Origin: Rhizodiscina lignyota
Lineage: Eukaryota; Ascomycota; Dothideomycetes; Aulographales; Rhizodiscinaceae
DNA length: 64,000 nt
Direction: 5' to 3'
NCBI GenBank assembly: GCA_010015805.1
Contig: ML978123.1
Location: 992,001-1,056,000, forward strand
The notes beneath the pieces were generated by a model. It was not told the origin of the DNA and did not search any database. It worked only from the letters and a program-made list of their open reading frames with translations. Below, one piece after another: positions 42,323 to 52,111 of the stretch. The translations under genes and the position numbers were made by a program. How positions within the stretch are numbered: the stretch's first letter is position 1; each line of letters begins with the position of its first letter.

Positions 42323-44565
42323 TCACGGAAGTTCAGTCGCCTGAACGCTAGGAAAGCTCGAATGCCGGACATTCTTGATTCCATTCGACAAGGAGAATCG
42401 TCCTGAAAGCTTATCTGTACTCTTGTTGCCGAACGAGAACGGTGGTGGTGTTGGGACCGGGTTCACGTAGATCGCGCTGTCCGACGACGACGGGTCGGGA
42501 GCAGAGACGGGTTGCCACTCGACTCTGATGGGCTGATCTCTATTCAATTTTTGGCCGTCAAACCCTGTGAGGGGATGAGAGGTAAGCATGGTGATAGACG
42601 ACGTCTGAGTATGCCACCGGGAACTCACATAGTTCAAAGCGCAGATCGGCAGGACCAAGGACAGTTCGAATTTCGTAGTCCATGCGACTGTATTTCTTGC
42701 CGGTGCTCCACCAGTGTCTATTTTTCCTCTTAAACTTCGTGTCGTCGATACCGGCAAAGTTTGACTCGAGCTCGCACAGGACCTCAGCATCTGCACTTAG
42801 AGTATCAGCATCTTTCCGGCGAGAGACATCGGCTGAAGGAGAATACCAACCATTATTGACTTGTAAAGGAAGCAGGTTCTTGTCAAGGTTCGTGGAGATG
42901 ATACTGGTCGTGGATGACATTGTGATATCACCGGGAAGCATCTTACGACTGAACCTATGAACTATCGGTACGTCCACATTAATAGGTTCGCCCTGTATCT
43001 GTCAGTCTTTGTCTGCTCGTCCGTATGATTTACTGACTTTCTTAATGAACCAGGCAATAGCCTCATCTAGGTAATATTTGTTGTTCAACGGGTCCTTAAG
43101 CGCTTGTCGATTATAGTGCTCCGGATTTTCCTTATCATAAGGTATCCTGCAGCGGGTGCCGTATGATGCTCGAGCACAACGCCATCCGAGGACAGCTTTA
43201 CCGCTCTGAAGCTTGCGAACTCGGTCGATAACAACGCCTTTGCAGACAGCCAGTTGCGGATCCGGAGCAACATGGATTTGGATGTCACGAGCACAAGCGA
43301 ATGTACTCTTTCCGAGCGCATACCGGTCTCCCAGTCTCTTTTGAACGTATGCGGAGTTGCCGAGGCCGCCAGAAAGAACAAGGTGAGATATTGTGTCTCT
43401 TGGCCATTTCTGCTCGAACGATTGAAGTTGCTTGTCAATTTCTGCGAAAAGTCTCTGGATCTGAGAATCGAACATTCCTTGAAGCTCGTTCGAAGTAAAA
43501 GTCATCGCGCTTCTCGAGACACCGAACTGCGGATTATTGAAAGAAGAATTGAGCCCAGGGACCGGGATAGAGAACATCGGTGTCGTATCTGGAGAGCCGA
43601 AATCGCATTTCGTGCTCTGAAATTCCCGCGTCTTCATCATACTCCATGCCGCTTCGACTGGATCGATTCCAAGGTTGTACATTTCGTTCACTTGATGGAG
43701 GCGGGAATGACAGTGGTCTTCAAACTGTCTGTCGATATGTACCGAGCCAATATTCTTGCCCACGACGACATCCAGTTGTTGGAGGGTCAGAGCTCCTTTA
43801 TGGGCGCCGACGATGCGCAACACGGAGAAGTCAGTGGTGCCACCTCCAGCATCGCAGACTAGTAATGCTTCGCTTTCCTGAAAAATACCCGGTGCGTCTG
43901 AAGAAGTATGTACTGCAGCAGCTTCTGGCTCAGTAAGACCGAGGTCGATGGAATGTGTGGGATGTTGTCCATATCCCGCTCTCTCGACAATAGTTCGGAA
44001 CTTCTCCACAGTGGGATACGGTTGCCATGTTGTTGGCAGACTGAAGATAAATTCCACCATTGCGTGCTCCCAAGGCTTGTTATTTGGTAGTTCGGAACCC
44101 AACTTGAGTTGAATGTGCTGGTACAGCAGCCGCAGGTAGTCCTCGTACCATTTGTCGACTTCTTCCTGCGACCTCGGAGCATTCTCTAGGTCTCTCATTT
44201 GCGCGTCCTGAAGCACATTCGGGTCCAGGTATGTCTTGAACCATTCCCAGTAGTCCTTGTTTTCATCGTCCTTCTCTGCTTGATTCTCCGATCCGAATCC
44301 CCACGATGATGGCTGCGTCGAACCTTTCGGGTAGCAGATGATCGTTGGGACCTTGTTCTCATTTGCCTGGCCTCTGTGCGGCCATCTTGCAATCCATTTG
44401 ACGGTGTCACCTCGAGTTAGGTTGGCATACGCGACTCCGGTACCTGTTAATTATACGTCAGAGCTTGTACTCTTGTGCAATGGAATGTTTGAGAGCTTCT
44501 ACGAAGCACAGATACATACAGGTCATGCCAAAGTCTATACCGACGACGAGATCTGGTTTCTCCAT
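42323..44565 (-). CDS. HSPA12-like Hsp70-family ATPase
   Basis: Five exons (44565-44520, 44443-43038, 42992-42851, 42790-42629, 42564-42323) give 665 aa in frame. The actin-like ATPase motifs are present: phosphate-1 VVGIDFGMTCTGVAY (split by intron 1), phosphate-2 LVCDAGGGTTDFSVL, and the adenosine motif LVLSGGLGNSAYVQKRL. It lacks the DLGTTNS start and the canonical beta-sandwich substrate-binding domain and EEVD tail of classical Hsp70. Instead the C-terminal 200 residues form a different domain (LPGDITMSS, RKNRHWWSTGKKYSRMDYEIR). This is the pattern of the HSPA12/fungal Hsp70-like family, often expanded in filamentous fungi with unknown clients. It is cytosolic. The ATG at 44565 follows a gene-free stretch of 900 bases. 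Confidence 0.88.
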
Positions 44566-45467
44566 TTTTGCAACGGAGCGCGAGATAATTCGTTGTGAGG
44601 AATTTCAATCGCACGAAAGATCGGAGTGTATAATTTTGTACTAAATGAAAGACAGCGCGATGTTGGAGCGAGGTTACGCGCTTCACAGCCACGTGAGTGT
44701 GCAAGGCTGAACGAGGCTGGATCGCTCGCTGGGTCAGCGTCCCAACTTATCGGAGACTGTTTCACGATATGAAGGAATGGTTGGAGACAGGGGAGATCAA
44801 TCGGAATTCTTTCCTTGTCGTGTTAATTTGGCTAGATCAATATCGGTATGTCTCCATATCGATGCTACATTGAGTGGCCGCATTGTCTTTGAACGGCTCT
44901 AGAACTTGGCCCCCAACGCTAAGACTGGGGTAAGGAATACAGGAAGGAGTGAGAGGCGCAAATCTGCAATAAAAATCACAGCCATCTCGCTTCCGTTGCA
45001 GGAAGGTGCGCCGGGCGTCGATGGGCCTCCCTGGAACTCGCGCGGCTGCGTGCGTAACCTCCAACTCGTACGGCCGGTGAAAGGCTAATGTCTCGCCATT
45101 GGAGGCCCTCTGCAAAACAAGTGTGAAATTTATCCCACAAGCTAAGCAGAGCCGCAGCGTGGGTGTACCAAATCACCATTTCCGGTCCCTGCATTGCAGT
45201 TGGCAGCGCCACAATATCCAGCCTTGCGTGAGATCAACCAATCAAAATTCGACACTGACCCCCCGGCCTTCCAATTCCAGAGCAATGTAGACGGGGCGCA
45301 TCGGTGAATTTTTTTTTTAAAACTGAGTTTAGTCTCACAGCTGCTGCGGCACAGTAGGCGATGTCTTACTCTTCCCTCCGCGCAAAGCTTCGTGAGAAGT
45401 CGTTCAGCTTCATTTCAAGAGGAACACTCAACAACTTTTCATACGCAACCTCTCTTCAGATACAGTC
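44566..45467. promoter_or_regulatory. Divergent promoter region of the Hsp70-like and mucin-like genes
   Basis: 902 bases without a supported gene. A poly-T/A run (about 45309-45320) lies near the mucin-like gene. I see no perfect heat-shock element array. Confidence 0.35.
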
Positions 45468-46985
45468 ATGGTTTATCCACAGATATTTGCAACCGGCCCC
45501 GATCCAGCCTCGCCTTCCAAAGGCATAGCTTGGGTTGGAGTGGTCAGCAACTGGAGCACACCAATCGAAGGCTCAACTTACACTGGAACTTATACTGGAA
45601 CTCCGAGTGGAACAATCACAGTAAGCTATGATAAAGGACGTCACGACTCCACCACATTTGTCCTCAATGTGGCGACCTATACAACTGGGCTTTCAAGCAT
45701 AGCCCAAGGAATTAAGTTCACCTTTCCACCACCGGTAGCAGCAGCAGCAGCGACTACATCGGCCTCAATCAATACATCTGGCTCAGCCAGGACGTCCAGC
45801 ATTATAACAACGTCTCCTGCAGCACCAACAACAACAACACCAACACCAACAACATCATCACCATCACCATCATCATCATCATCATCATCGGGTAGCTCTA
45901 TCCCAAGCACGAGCTCTTCAGCATCTCCAACACGAGCTACCATTTCCCCGAACCCTATTCCTCACAATGGGAACCCGGTGTCAGGAGGAGCTGCTGCAGG
46001 AATAGCCATCGGTTGCCTGGCTGCCGGAGCCATCCTCGCGTCTCTCCTGTTCTTCCTGTTCTGTCTGCCGAAGGCCCGGAAGCGCAGGGACTATGAGCGC
46101 GCGCCGCTCGAGATGAACAATGTCCCGCCTATGAATGGTGCCAAAGGTGGCGCAACCACAACAACAACATCCAGTGGACTGGAAGGGGCGGCAGCAATTG
46201 TGGAAAACCATCTTCCGCAGACAGTCCCTGACAGAACGATCGCCGATGGTCTCTCGTCGCTAAAGACGTCGATTAGCAACCATGTCCTCAGCTACTATCA
46301 CATCGCTCCCTCCCAAGAGAAAACGTCGGCTCTGAATCTTGCCACGGTGCTAGGAAACAACACGCCTGTCTCTGTGGACAAGCTGAGTGGAATGATGATG
46401 AGCACGAGGACTCGCCCGGCAGCTATGCGGTTCACTCTTGCCTGGATCATTATCTCTCGTCTCGGTTTGGATGGCGATCCAGCAGCTACTTTCCTTCCAT
46501 GGCAATTTCTAAGCTGCGTTCAGAGCATGTCCAAGCCAGGCGGAGATGATGCTGGTAAGAAAACCATCTTCTTCATAATCGGCAATCACTGACACTTCCC
46601 AGTGCGAGCAGCCTTCCTTAGCAAATGGCGCACCATCACTGCCTACCTCTCCTCACAGAATTTCGGCCAAAACAATATTACAGACAACGACCCTCGCAAC
46701 GAACACATTGGCAAGGCTGTTGCTGACGCCGACAGTATCCTTCAGCCTTATGCAAACCCCCGGGAAGACAACGCGCAAAGGCAGCGCAATCTGGAAGAGA
46801 TCATGAAGCGGGCAGTGCGCTTTGCATATACGCTATTTGCACATCCAAGCTCCTTCAAGTTTGATTGGCAAGCCAATGCAGACAGCCTCGTGGTATTCCC
46901 GGGCATGCAGCAGGTAACGGACGAGGCTGGGGCTCCGCTCCATCCAACGAGGTCGTTTGGAGAGAAGGAGGTGGCACGTGTGTGA
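45468..46985 (+). CDS. Mucin-like single-pass membrane protein with conserved cytosolic domain (489 aa)
   Basis: Two exons (45468-46554, 46603-46985) with a 48-nt intron. Residues 1-90 form a compact beta-rich head with Tyr/Gly/Thr repeats (STYTGTYTGTPSGTITVSY) and no clear cleavable signal peptide. Residues 91-165 are Ser/Thr/Pro-rich and mucin-like. A GxxxG-rich membrane helix (GGAAAGIAIGCLAAGAILASL, about 174-200) is followed by KARKRR, so the N-terminus should face out. The 280-residue cytosolic part is helical (ENHLPQTVPD, ISNHVLSYYH, FTLAWIIISRL, FLSKWRTITAYL) and resembles a tail I recall from many fungal membrane hypotheticals. A receptor or wall-stress-sensor role is inference. The mucin stretch is encoded by CAA/CAT microsatellites. 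Confidence 0.75.
45824..45890 (+). repeat. Coding trinucleotide microsatellite (ACA/CAT units)
   Basis: Runs of ACA/CCA then ATC units encode Thr/Pro/Ser tracts in the mucin-like stalk; slippage would change the stalk length in frame. Confidence 0.7.
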
Positions 46986-47876
46986 ACGGATAATTTGAGG
47001 GGCTGTTCATGGAATATTTGCTCCACTTGCTCGTTATAGTAATTAGGGACGATATGGCAATGATACCTTTTGATTATGAAAGCTTTCAAGAAACTCTCCG
47101 ACGAGGCTGAAGTTCAGCCTTGCGATAGACGTCGATTTAAAGGCTGCCAAGCTTTGACCACTCGTAGTCCAGTTCTCGCGGGACTTGGAATTTTGGAATT
47201 TTGGAACGCGGGCCGCAGACTGGCAGAGAAGCGCTAAGCCAAATAGGCTTGGTCCCCGCTTTAGGAATGGCTTGCATGGAAATGGGTGGGGACCAGATGG
47301 CTCTCGGCGAACGAGAGTGCCTCCTTAGCCCACCGGAAAGCAGACTCTGACCCCCTAAAATGAACTCCCAAAGACGTGTTTTGATCATTCTTATGTTTCA
47401 AATTTAGAAGCCAGGGACGGCAATTCCCTGTTCGTCCTCTAAAGTCACCGAAATCGAGAGTTGTTTCGTGTGGTTGCACTGTGGCTGAGAGTGATGGCTC
47501 GAGGAAAGGTGCATGTGCGGGAGAGCAGGACGCCTCCATCGCTTGTCGCTTGTCCATTGCTTGTCCATCGTGCCAAGCCAAGCCCGCCTCAGCTAAACTT
47601 GGAAGGAATGCACGAATGAGGAGGCTCTGCGGCAAACCGATCGCTCTCGCCGGTTTGAGCTGCCCACAGTCGAGAATTGGCACCGAACAATCGCTCTTCT
47701 TCCCTCACCATGAGATCTTGAACGTGATGACCGAGTCGGCAGCAACGTTCAAATCTCAAGACACTTTCTACGAGTACTACAATCGGAGCTTAGGGATGCC
47801 AAAGCCAGTTCATCACCGTTTCTCGATACGACAAGCGCATAGATAGGCGCCAACGTCAACCCCCGCACCACAATTC
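46986..47876. other. Intergenic region between two plus-strand genes
   Basis: 891 bases. The ORFs here (47481-47846 plus; 47261-47683 minus) have no recognised features. It holds the promoter of the downstream helical-domain gene. Confidence 0.35.
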
Positions 47877-49646
47877 ATGACCATACGAACAATGGCGTCT
47901 CCTGGACCTTTCGATGCGATAAATACGGCCTTCAGACTTATCGAATTCTGCATGCAGATGAAGGATGTCTCTCTCGAGAACCGGGTATTCGTGACCCTGA
48001 TCCAGCGGGTTCAAGACGATGTTGAAGAAGCATTCCGTCTGATGCGCAAGCCCGAAGTTCAAGAACATTTCAACGTCGACCCGGGGAAACAAGAACGAGT
48101 TGAGAGCACGATACTCAGCGCACGCTCGGCGATCAACTCCATCGGAAGATTTGTTGAAACTGTGCGCGTCGACGAGGAGCGCAATGGCTCTATCGGCATG
48201 CTTCATCGGTTCGAGTGGGTCCTGAGACACCAAGCTAAACTCGGTTCACGAGAGCTGGAGCTGTCGACGTGCCACAAGAGCTTACTGAGCTCCATCGGCA
48301 TGATGCAAAGTCTGGAACTCCATCCGCTGAAGAACAAGACTGTCGTGACGATAACATCGAGCAACAGCTTGCTCATTTCACCCCGCGCGAGGCTACGTCA
48401 GCGCAAGTCCATTGCAACGATGGAGAATCTGATCGACTTGAGCGATGCTGATGAACCAAGGAGCGTAGGAGGAGAGCCAGAGACCGGAAACCTATCCTGG
48501 TCTATCACCGTCTCTCCAGCCGCAAGCACATCTCAGGTTTCGCAGGGCGTGACTCCAAATACAATAACATTGACGTTGCCAGAATTTGAGGAGTTGAGGA
48601 TACCGAATTGTCTCGCGGTTGGTGATCAGGTTTCTACTGGAGTCAGCAAACAAGAACCAATTCCAGCACCGGGCGAATTACCGGCCAAACAAACAGAACT
48701 TAGGGATAACACAGCAAGTATTGTGAGCCTCAACCCAAACAGCGACTGCGGATCTTCCCTGGAACCGGGGTCCCCTTACCGAGAATCCGAATTCGACCAG
48801 TTTGCTCCTCGGCAGGCAACCTCCGTCACTATACAGCGTCCGAATATCACTTCACAGCTGCCCGCATGCCTAAGGGCAGGATTTGCATCGTCAGAGACCC
48901 TCACTCCGGAGATGGATACAATATTATCTCCATCGTTGACGAGCGTCTCCTCCATAGAAGGGCTATCTTCTCCGGAAATGCCTTTTGCTTCACTCTCCGA
49001 GATTTCAGAAGCTTCGAACAACGCCGAGTCTCCTATGGTTGGAGATCCATACTTCCGGTCACCATCTGAATGTAGTAGTATCTCTGAGTTGCCATTCGAG
49101 ACATCACGATCGCCGGTCACTGCCCAAAATGCTGATGTATTATGGCCTTGCTTCAGGATGACATCAATGTCCGACATATCACTCCCTGAAACAATACAGT
49201 CTTCCGAGGACGCAAGTGTCTCCGGTATTGGAGGGCCATCCTTCCGGTCAACATCAGAACCCAACATCCTATCCGAGCTTCCAGTCAGTCATTCAACATC
49301 CTTTCACAACCTGATGAGGTCCGCCATGCCGCACCTCGCCCTCGATCGCTTCGATAGTTTCCGTCACACACCTTCAAATCCGAGCCACCCAAGCGCAGCT
49401 CCTCGACGCCACACAGCGCCAGTACCGCGCCGCCGACCTGTGCCGTCGAGCTATCAGGGTCGATCGTCGGTCTCTTCAATTACACTCCCGGAAGAAAGCA
49501 AGAGGACCAGCATATTTGGGGACTCGCTGAAAGTCGCCGTTGTTGAAGAACCTGAGACTTCGTCGACAGAACCTACGCGGCGCAAGGCGAGCAAAGAGGA
49601 AATACAGAGGCGACGGCGGCGACAGGATCTTGCACTAGGGACTTGA
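47877..49646 (+). CDS. Protein with a fungal helical N-terminal domain and degenerate C-terminal repeats (589 aa)
   Basis: A single exon; the second ATG (MASPGPFDAINTAF) is an equally likely start. Residues about 10-145 are all-helical (FRLIEFCMQMKDVSLENR, TLIQRVQDDVEEAFRLM, LHRFEWVLRHQAKLGSREL), of the kind seen at the N-terminus of fungal STAND/HET-type signalling proteins (HeLo-like). I cannot assign it to a named family with certainty. The rest is Ser/Pro/Glu-rich and disordered. Between about residues 390 and 475 the unit FRSxSExxxxSELP recurs (FRSPSECSSISELPFE, FRMTSMSDISLPE, FRSTSEPNILSELPVS). The C-terminus is basic (RRKASKEEIQRRRRRQD), a possible nuclear or membrane-binding tail. No NTPase domain follows. 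Confidence 0.7.
   Translation: MTIRTMASPGPFDAINTAFRLIEFCMQMKDVSLENRVFVTLIQRVQDDVEEAFRLMRKPEVQEHFNVDPGKQERVESTILSARSAINSIGRFVETVRVDEERNGSIGMLHRFEWVLRHQAKLGSRELELSTCHKSLLSSIGMMQSLELHPLKNKTVVTITSSNSLLISPRARLRQRKSIATMENLIDLSDADEPRSVGGEPETGNLSWSITVSPAASTSQVSQGVTPNTITLTLPEFEELRIPNCLAVGDQVSTGVSKQEPIPAPGELPAKQTELRDNTASIVSLNPNSDCGSSLEPGSPYRESEFDQFAPRQATSVTIQRPNITSQLPACLRAGFASSETLTPEMDTILSPSLTSVSSIEGLSSPEMPFASLSEISEASNNAESPMVGDPYFRSPSECSSISELPFETSRSPVTAQNADVLWPCFRMTSMSDISLPETIQSSEDASVSGIGGPSFRSTSEPNILSELPVSHSTSFHNLMRSAMPHLALDRFDSFRHTPSNPSHPSAAPRRHTAPVPRRRPVPSSYQGRSSVSSITLPEESKRTSIFGDSLKVAVVEEPETSSTEPTRRKASKEEIQRRRRRQDLALGT
49039..49290 (+). repeat. Degenerate coding repeat in the 589-aa protein
   Basis: Two DNA segments about 190 bases apart (starting near 49039 and 49228) share ttggagggccatacttccggtc-like sequence and encode FRSxSE...SELP. 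A third, weaker copy starts near 49153. Confidence 0.5.
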
Positions 49647-50205
49647 GAAGAGACGAATTAAACAAAACACTAAACCGATGTTGGACGTTATTGAGAGGAA
49701 TTGATGCACACACTCTTTCCAGATCAGAGTGTTTCAATACTTCAATTCGGATTCGCTCATGGTTAAGCAAAGAGTGACGAAGCCCAGTCTTCACGACCCT
49801 TGACGTTCAAAGAGCCGTCAATCAGCGAATGGGAGACTGAAGAGAGAGGTCAAAACTTTGAAAAAGGATTTGACAAATAAAAATCTCCATATCCCGCGAG
49901 CGGGAAGACATACATGCGCGACTCTTGGCGCCAACACGACGAGCATATCACGTGGTGCGTAACTACCACAGTAAGCGACATGAGTGTTAGGAACTTATGG
50001 GGCAATACTCATTGAAACCGAAATTGGTGACGAATGGATTTCATGGGGCATAAAGGTCATATCTCCATTGGGCAAATATGGACAGGGTGGTCAGGGGTAC
50101 GCATGGTGAACATTATTCCAAATTCTACACGTCGAAACCACATTTCAAGCTCGGGTTAACCCGAGGATGCAAATACAACCGCCTCAATGCTCACAGGCGG
50201 TCGTG
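49647..50205. other. Intergenic, tail to tail
   Basis: 559 bases between convergent genes; no supported gene. Confidence 0.4.
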
Positions 50206-51183
50206 TTATAAGCTCTTTTCAACCTTCATCACTTCGGCAATCCCATCCGCAACAGCTTGGACCTTGACGCCATCCAGCCTCTTCAGCGGCCGCCTCGGGT
50301 ATCCACCATATCCATAATAGCTCTGGATGGCACTCTTTGTGCCTGGAATTGCAGCCTTCGTGAGCACCCAGTCGCCCTTGCTGAGCGTCTTCTGCAGCGA
50401 CATCGCCTCGTCGTACTTGCCCTCGCTCCAAAGGCTCCATACCTTGGCGCACGTCTTCGGCAGGACGTTTGCTCCGCCTGCAATGATGCCCGAGCCGCCT
50501 GATGCGAGCGTCTGTGCCGTGAAGTCTGCCATCCCTCCGAACGCCATATAACCGCTCCCTTCGCTCTTCGGGGTCTTGGCGTCCACAGCCAGAGCAACAC
50601 GCGTCAGCTTGCCAGTGTTTCCGCACGTAAACTTGGTGCCGACAATGTTGGGATGCTGGGACACGCGGATGATGAAATCAGAGTCCATGTCGATGCCCGA
50701 AACTGCTCCGGGGTAGTTGTACAGGATCAGCGGCAGCGGCGACCCGTCCGCGACTTTGGTGTAGTATTCGAACAGCGCGTCCTCGTCCATCGCATATCTG
50801 TAGTATGATGGAGGCACAAGCAGCACATATTCACCGCCTGCCTCTGCCGCCTCCTTGCAGAGGTCGATTGTGCCCCGGATGCTCTGCTCGCTCGCGCCGA
50901 CGATGATGGGCACATCCTTATAGCCCGCTTCATCGAGGGCAGAGCGCGTCTCACGTGTCACTGTGGCCTTCTCTGCTCGTGAAAGATGCACGGCCTCGCC
51001 ATTGGAGCCCATTGTGACAAGGCCCATGAGGCCCGCTTCGGCGAGCCGAACGGCGTGCTTACGGATGATTGGGACATCCAGGTCTTCAGTGTCGGGGTTG
51101 AAAAAGGTCATCGTGGGAGCATAGATGCCCGGTCGCAATGGAGTTCTGGCGCTGCCGCCATTCGATTGTCCGTTGGCGGCCAT
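50206..51183 (-). CDS. DHDPS/NAL-family aldolase (2-keto-3-deoxy sugar-acid type)
   Basis: An intronless 325-aa member of the DapA superfamily, a class I aldolase that forms a Schiff base with pyruvate. The Schiff-base Lys184 lies in NIVGTKFTCGNTGKL. The catalytic Tyr155 lies in PLILYNYPGAVSG, and MGSNGEAVHLS is the usual binding loop. Fungi make lysine by the aminoadipate pathway, so a biosynthetic dihydrodipicolinate synthase is not expected. Related fungal enzymes are the 2-keto-3-deoxy-galactonate or rhamnonate aldolases (GaaC/LGA1, LRA4) and 4-hydroxy-2-oxoglutarate aldolases. A role in sugar-acid breakdown is the best guess, and the sugar transporter and Gfo/Idh gene on the same strand upstream fit that. 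It is cytosolic, with no targeting signal. Confidence 0.9.
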   Translation of the reverse strand: MAANGQSNGGSARTPLRPGIYAPTMTFFNPDTEDLDVPIIRKHAVRLAEAGLMGLVTMGSNGEAVHLSRAEKATVTRETRSALDEAGYKDVPIIVGASEQSIRGTIDLCKEAAEAGGEYVLLVPPSYYRYAMDEDALFEYYTKVADGSPLPLILYNYPGAVSGIDMDSDFIIRVSQHPNIVGTKFTCGNTGKLTRVALAVDAKTPKSEGSGYMAFGGMADFTAQTLASGGSGIIAGGANVLPKTCAKVWSLWSEGKYDEAMSLQKTLSKGDWVLTKAAIPGTKSAIQSYYGYGGYPRRPLKRLDGVKVQAVADGIAEVMKVEKSL

Positions 51184-52111
51184 CGTGTGTCGCGTGAGTT
51201 CGCTGAGGGTGCGATAGCGCTCTGAGTGTCCGCAATTGACGAGATTGACGGATTGGAAAAGCGAAAGGAGAGTGAGAGCTCAACACATAGGAAAATTGAA
51301 TCTCAGACCTTGACCTTGTAGTACCACCTACGGGACCCACTTGGCCTGCAGACCGCAGGATTTAAATGCGAAAGAAGGCAGCTTAGCCCAGCCCTGTCTT
51401 TTCCGACGTGCCCCCTCCATCCAAGCACTCTCATGGCGCACGTCATATAGAACGGAAGCACTAACAGTGCCGAGTGAGCCATTATAGCCTTTAAGGCCCT
51501 GATGATAGGGCCGGAGCGACGAAGATATGTAGCGACGACCCGTAACTTTTGCGTGTCGAGCGTCGCTGGCGATCAAGTGGACATGCAACCGCAGGCACAG
51601 CTCTGCCCCCCAGCCGGACGTGACTGGCCACAGCTGCGCGGGTCGATCAGGCTGATATGCTGGCAGAAATCGGCACGCCGGACCTCTGACGTGACTAAAA
51701 TAAAGCTGCCCCGGGTCCCCTGTTTGGTTGAGAGGGAAGCCGTCGCGGACTCGGCGGCGTGGGAGGTGAGTTGAGGTGTCGCACGAGCTCCCGCAGACGA
51801 AGTCTCGGCAGTGGACGTTGACGACTCGGCCTGATATTTTCCACGAATCAGCGGGGAGGGAGGCGACTCCAGAGCTCGGCAGTGTGGGGTTAGATCGACG
51901 TTTGTGTGGGATGTTTCGCTGTTCACGCCGAGAAGTGCAGCAGGACGAATGTGGGGTACCAAATGCTCCCTTTTGATGGGAGTCAATTTAAGTTATCGAC
52001 AGCGAGATATCAACTGGGCACAATTTTACATAGGACTGCCTTACATAGTACTGGCAGTAATGCTTTTATAGCGCGAAAAGCTCCTCGTCAATATCTTCGA
52101 GGAGCCGCGCT
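51184..52111. other. Intergenic region between the aldolase promoter and transporter 3' end
   Basis: 928 bases, no supported gene. The side near 51183 should contain the aldolase promoter; several CGG/CCG triplets are present but no clear spaced zinc-cluster site is called. Confidence 0.35.

Noticed and set aside
47481-47846. 121-codon plus-strand ORF before the helical-domain gene
   Set aside because: No features; it lies in the promoter of the next gene.
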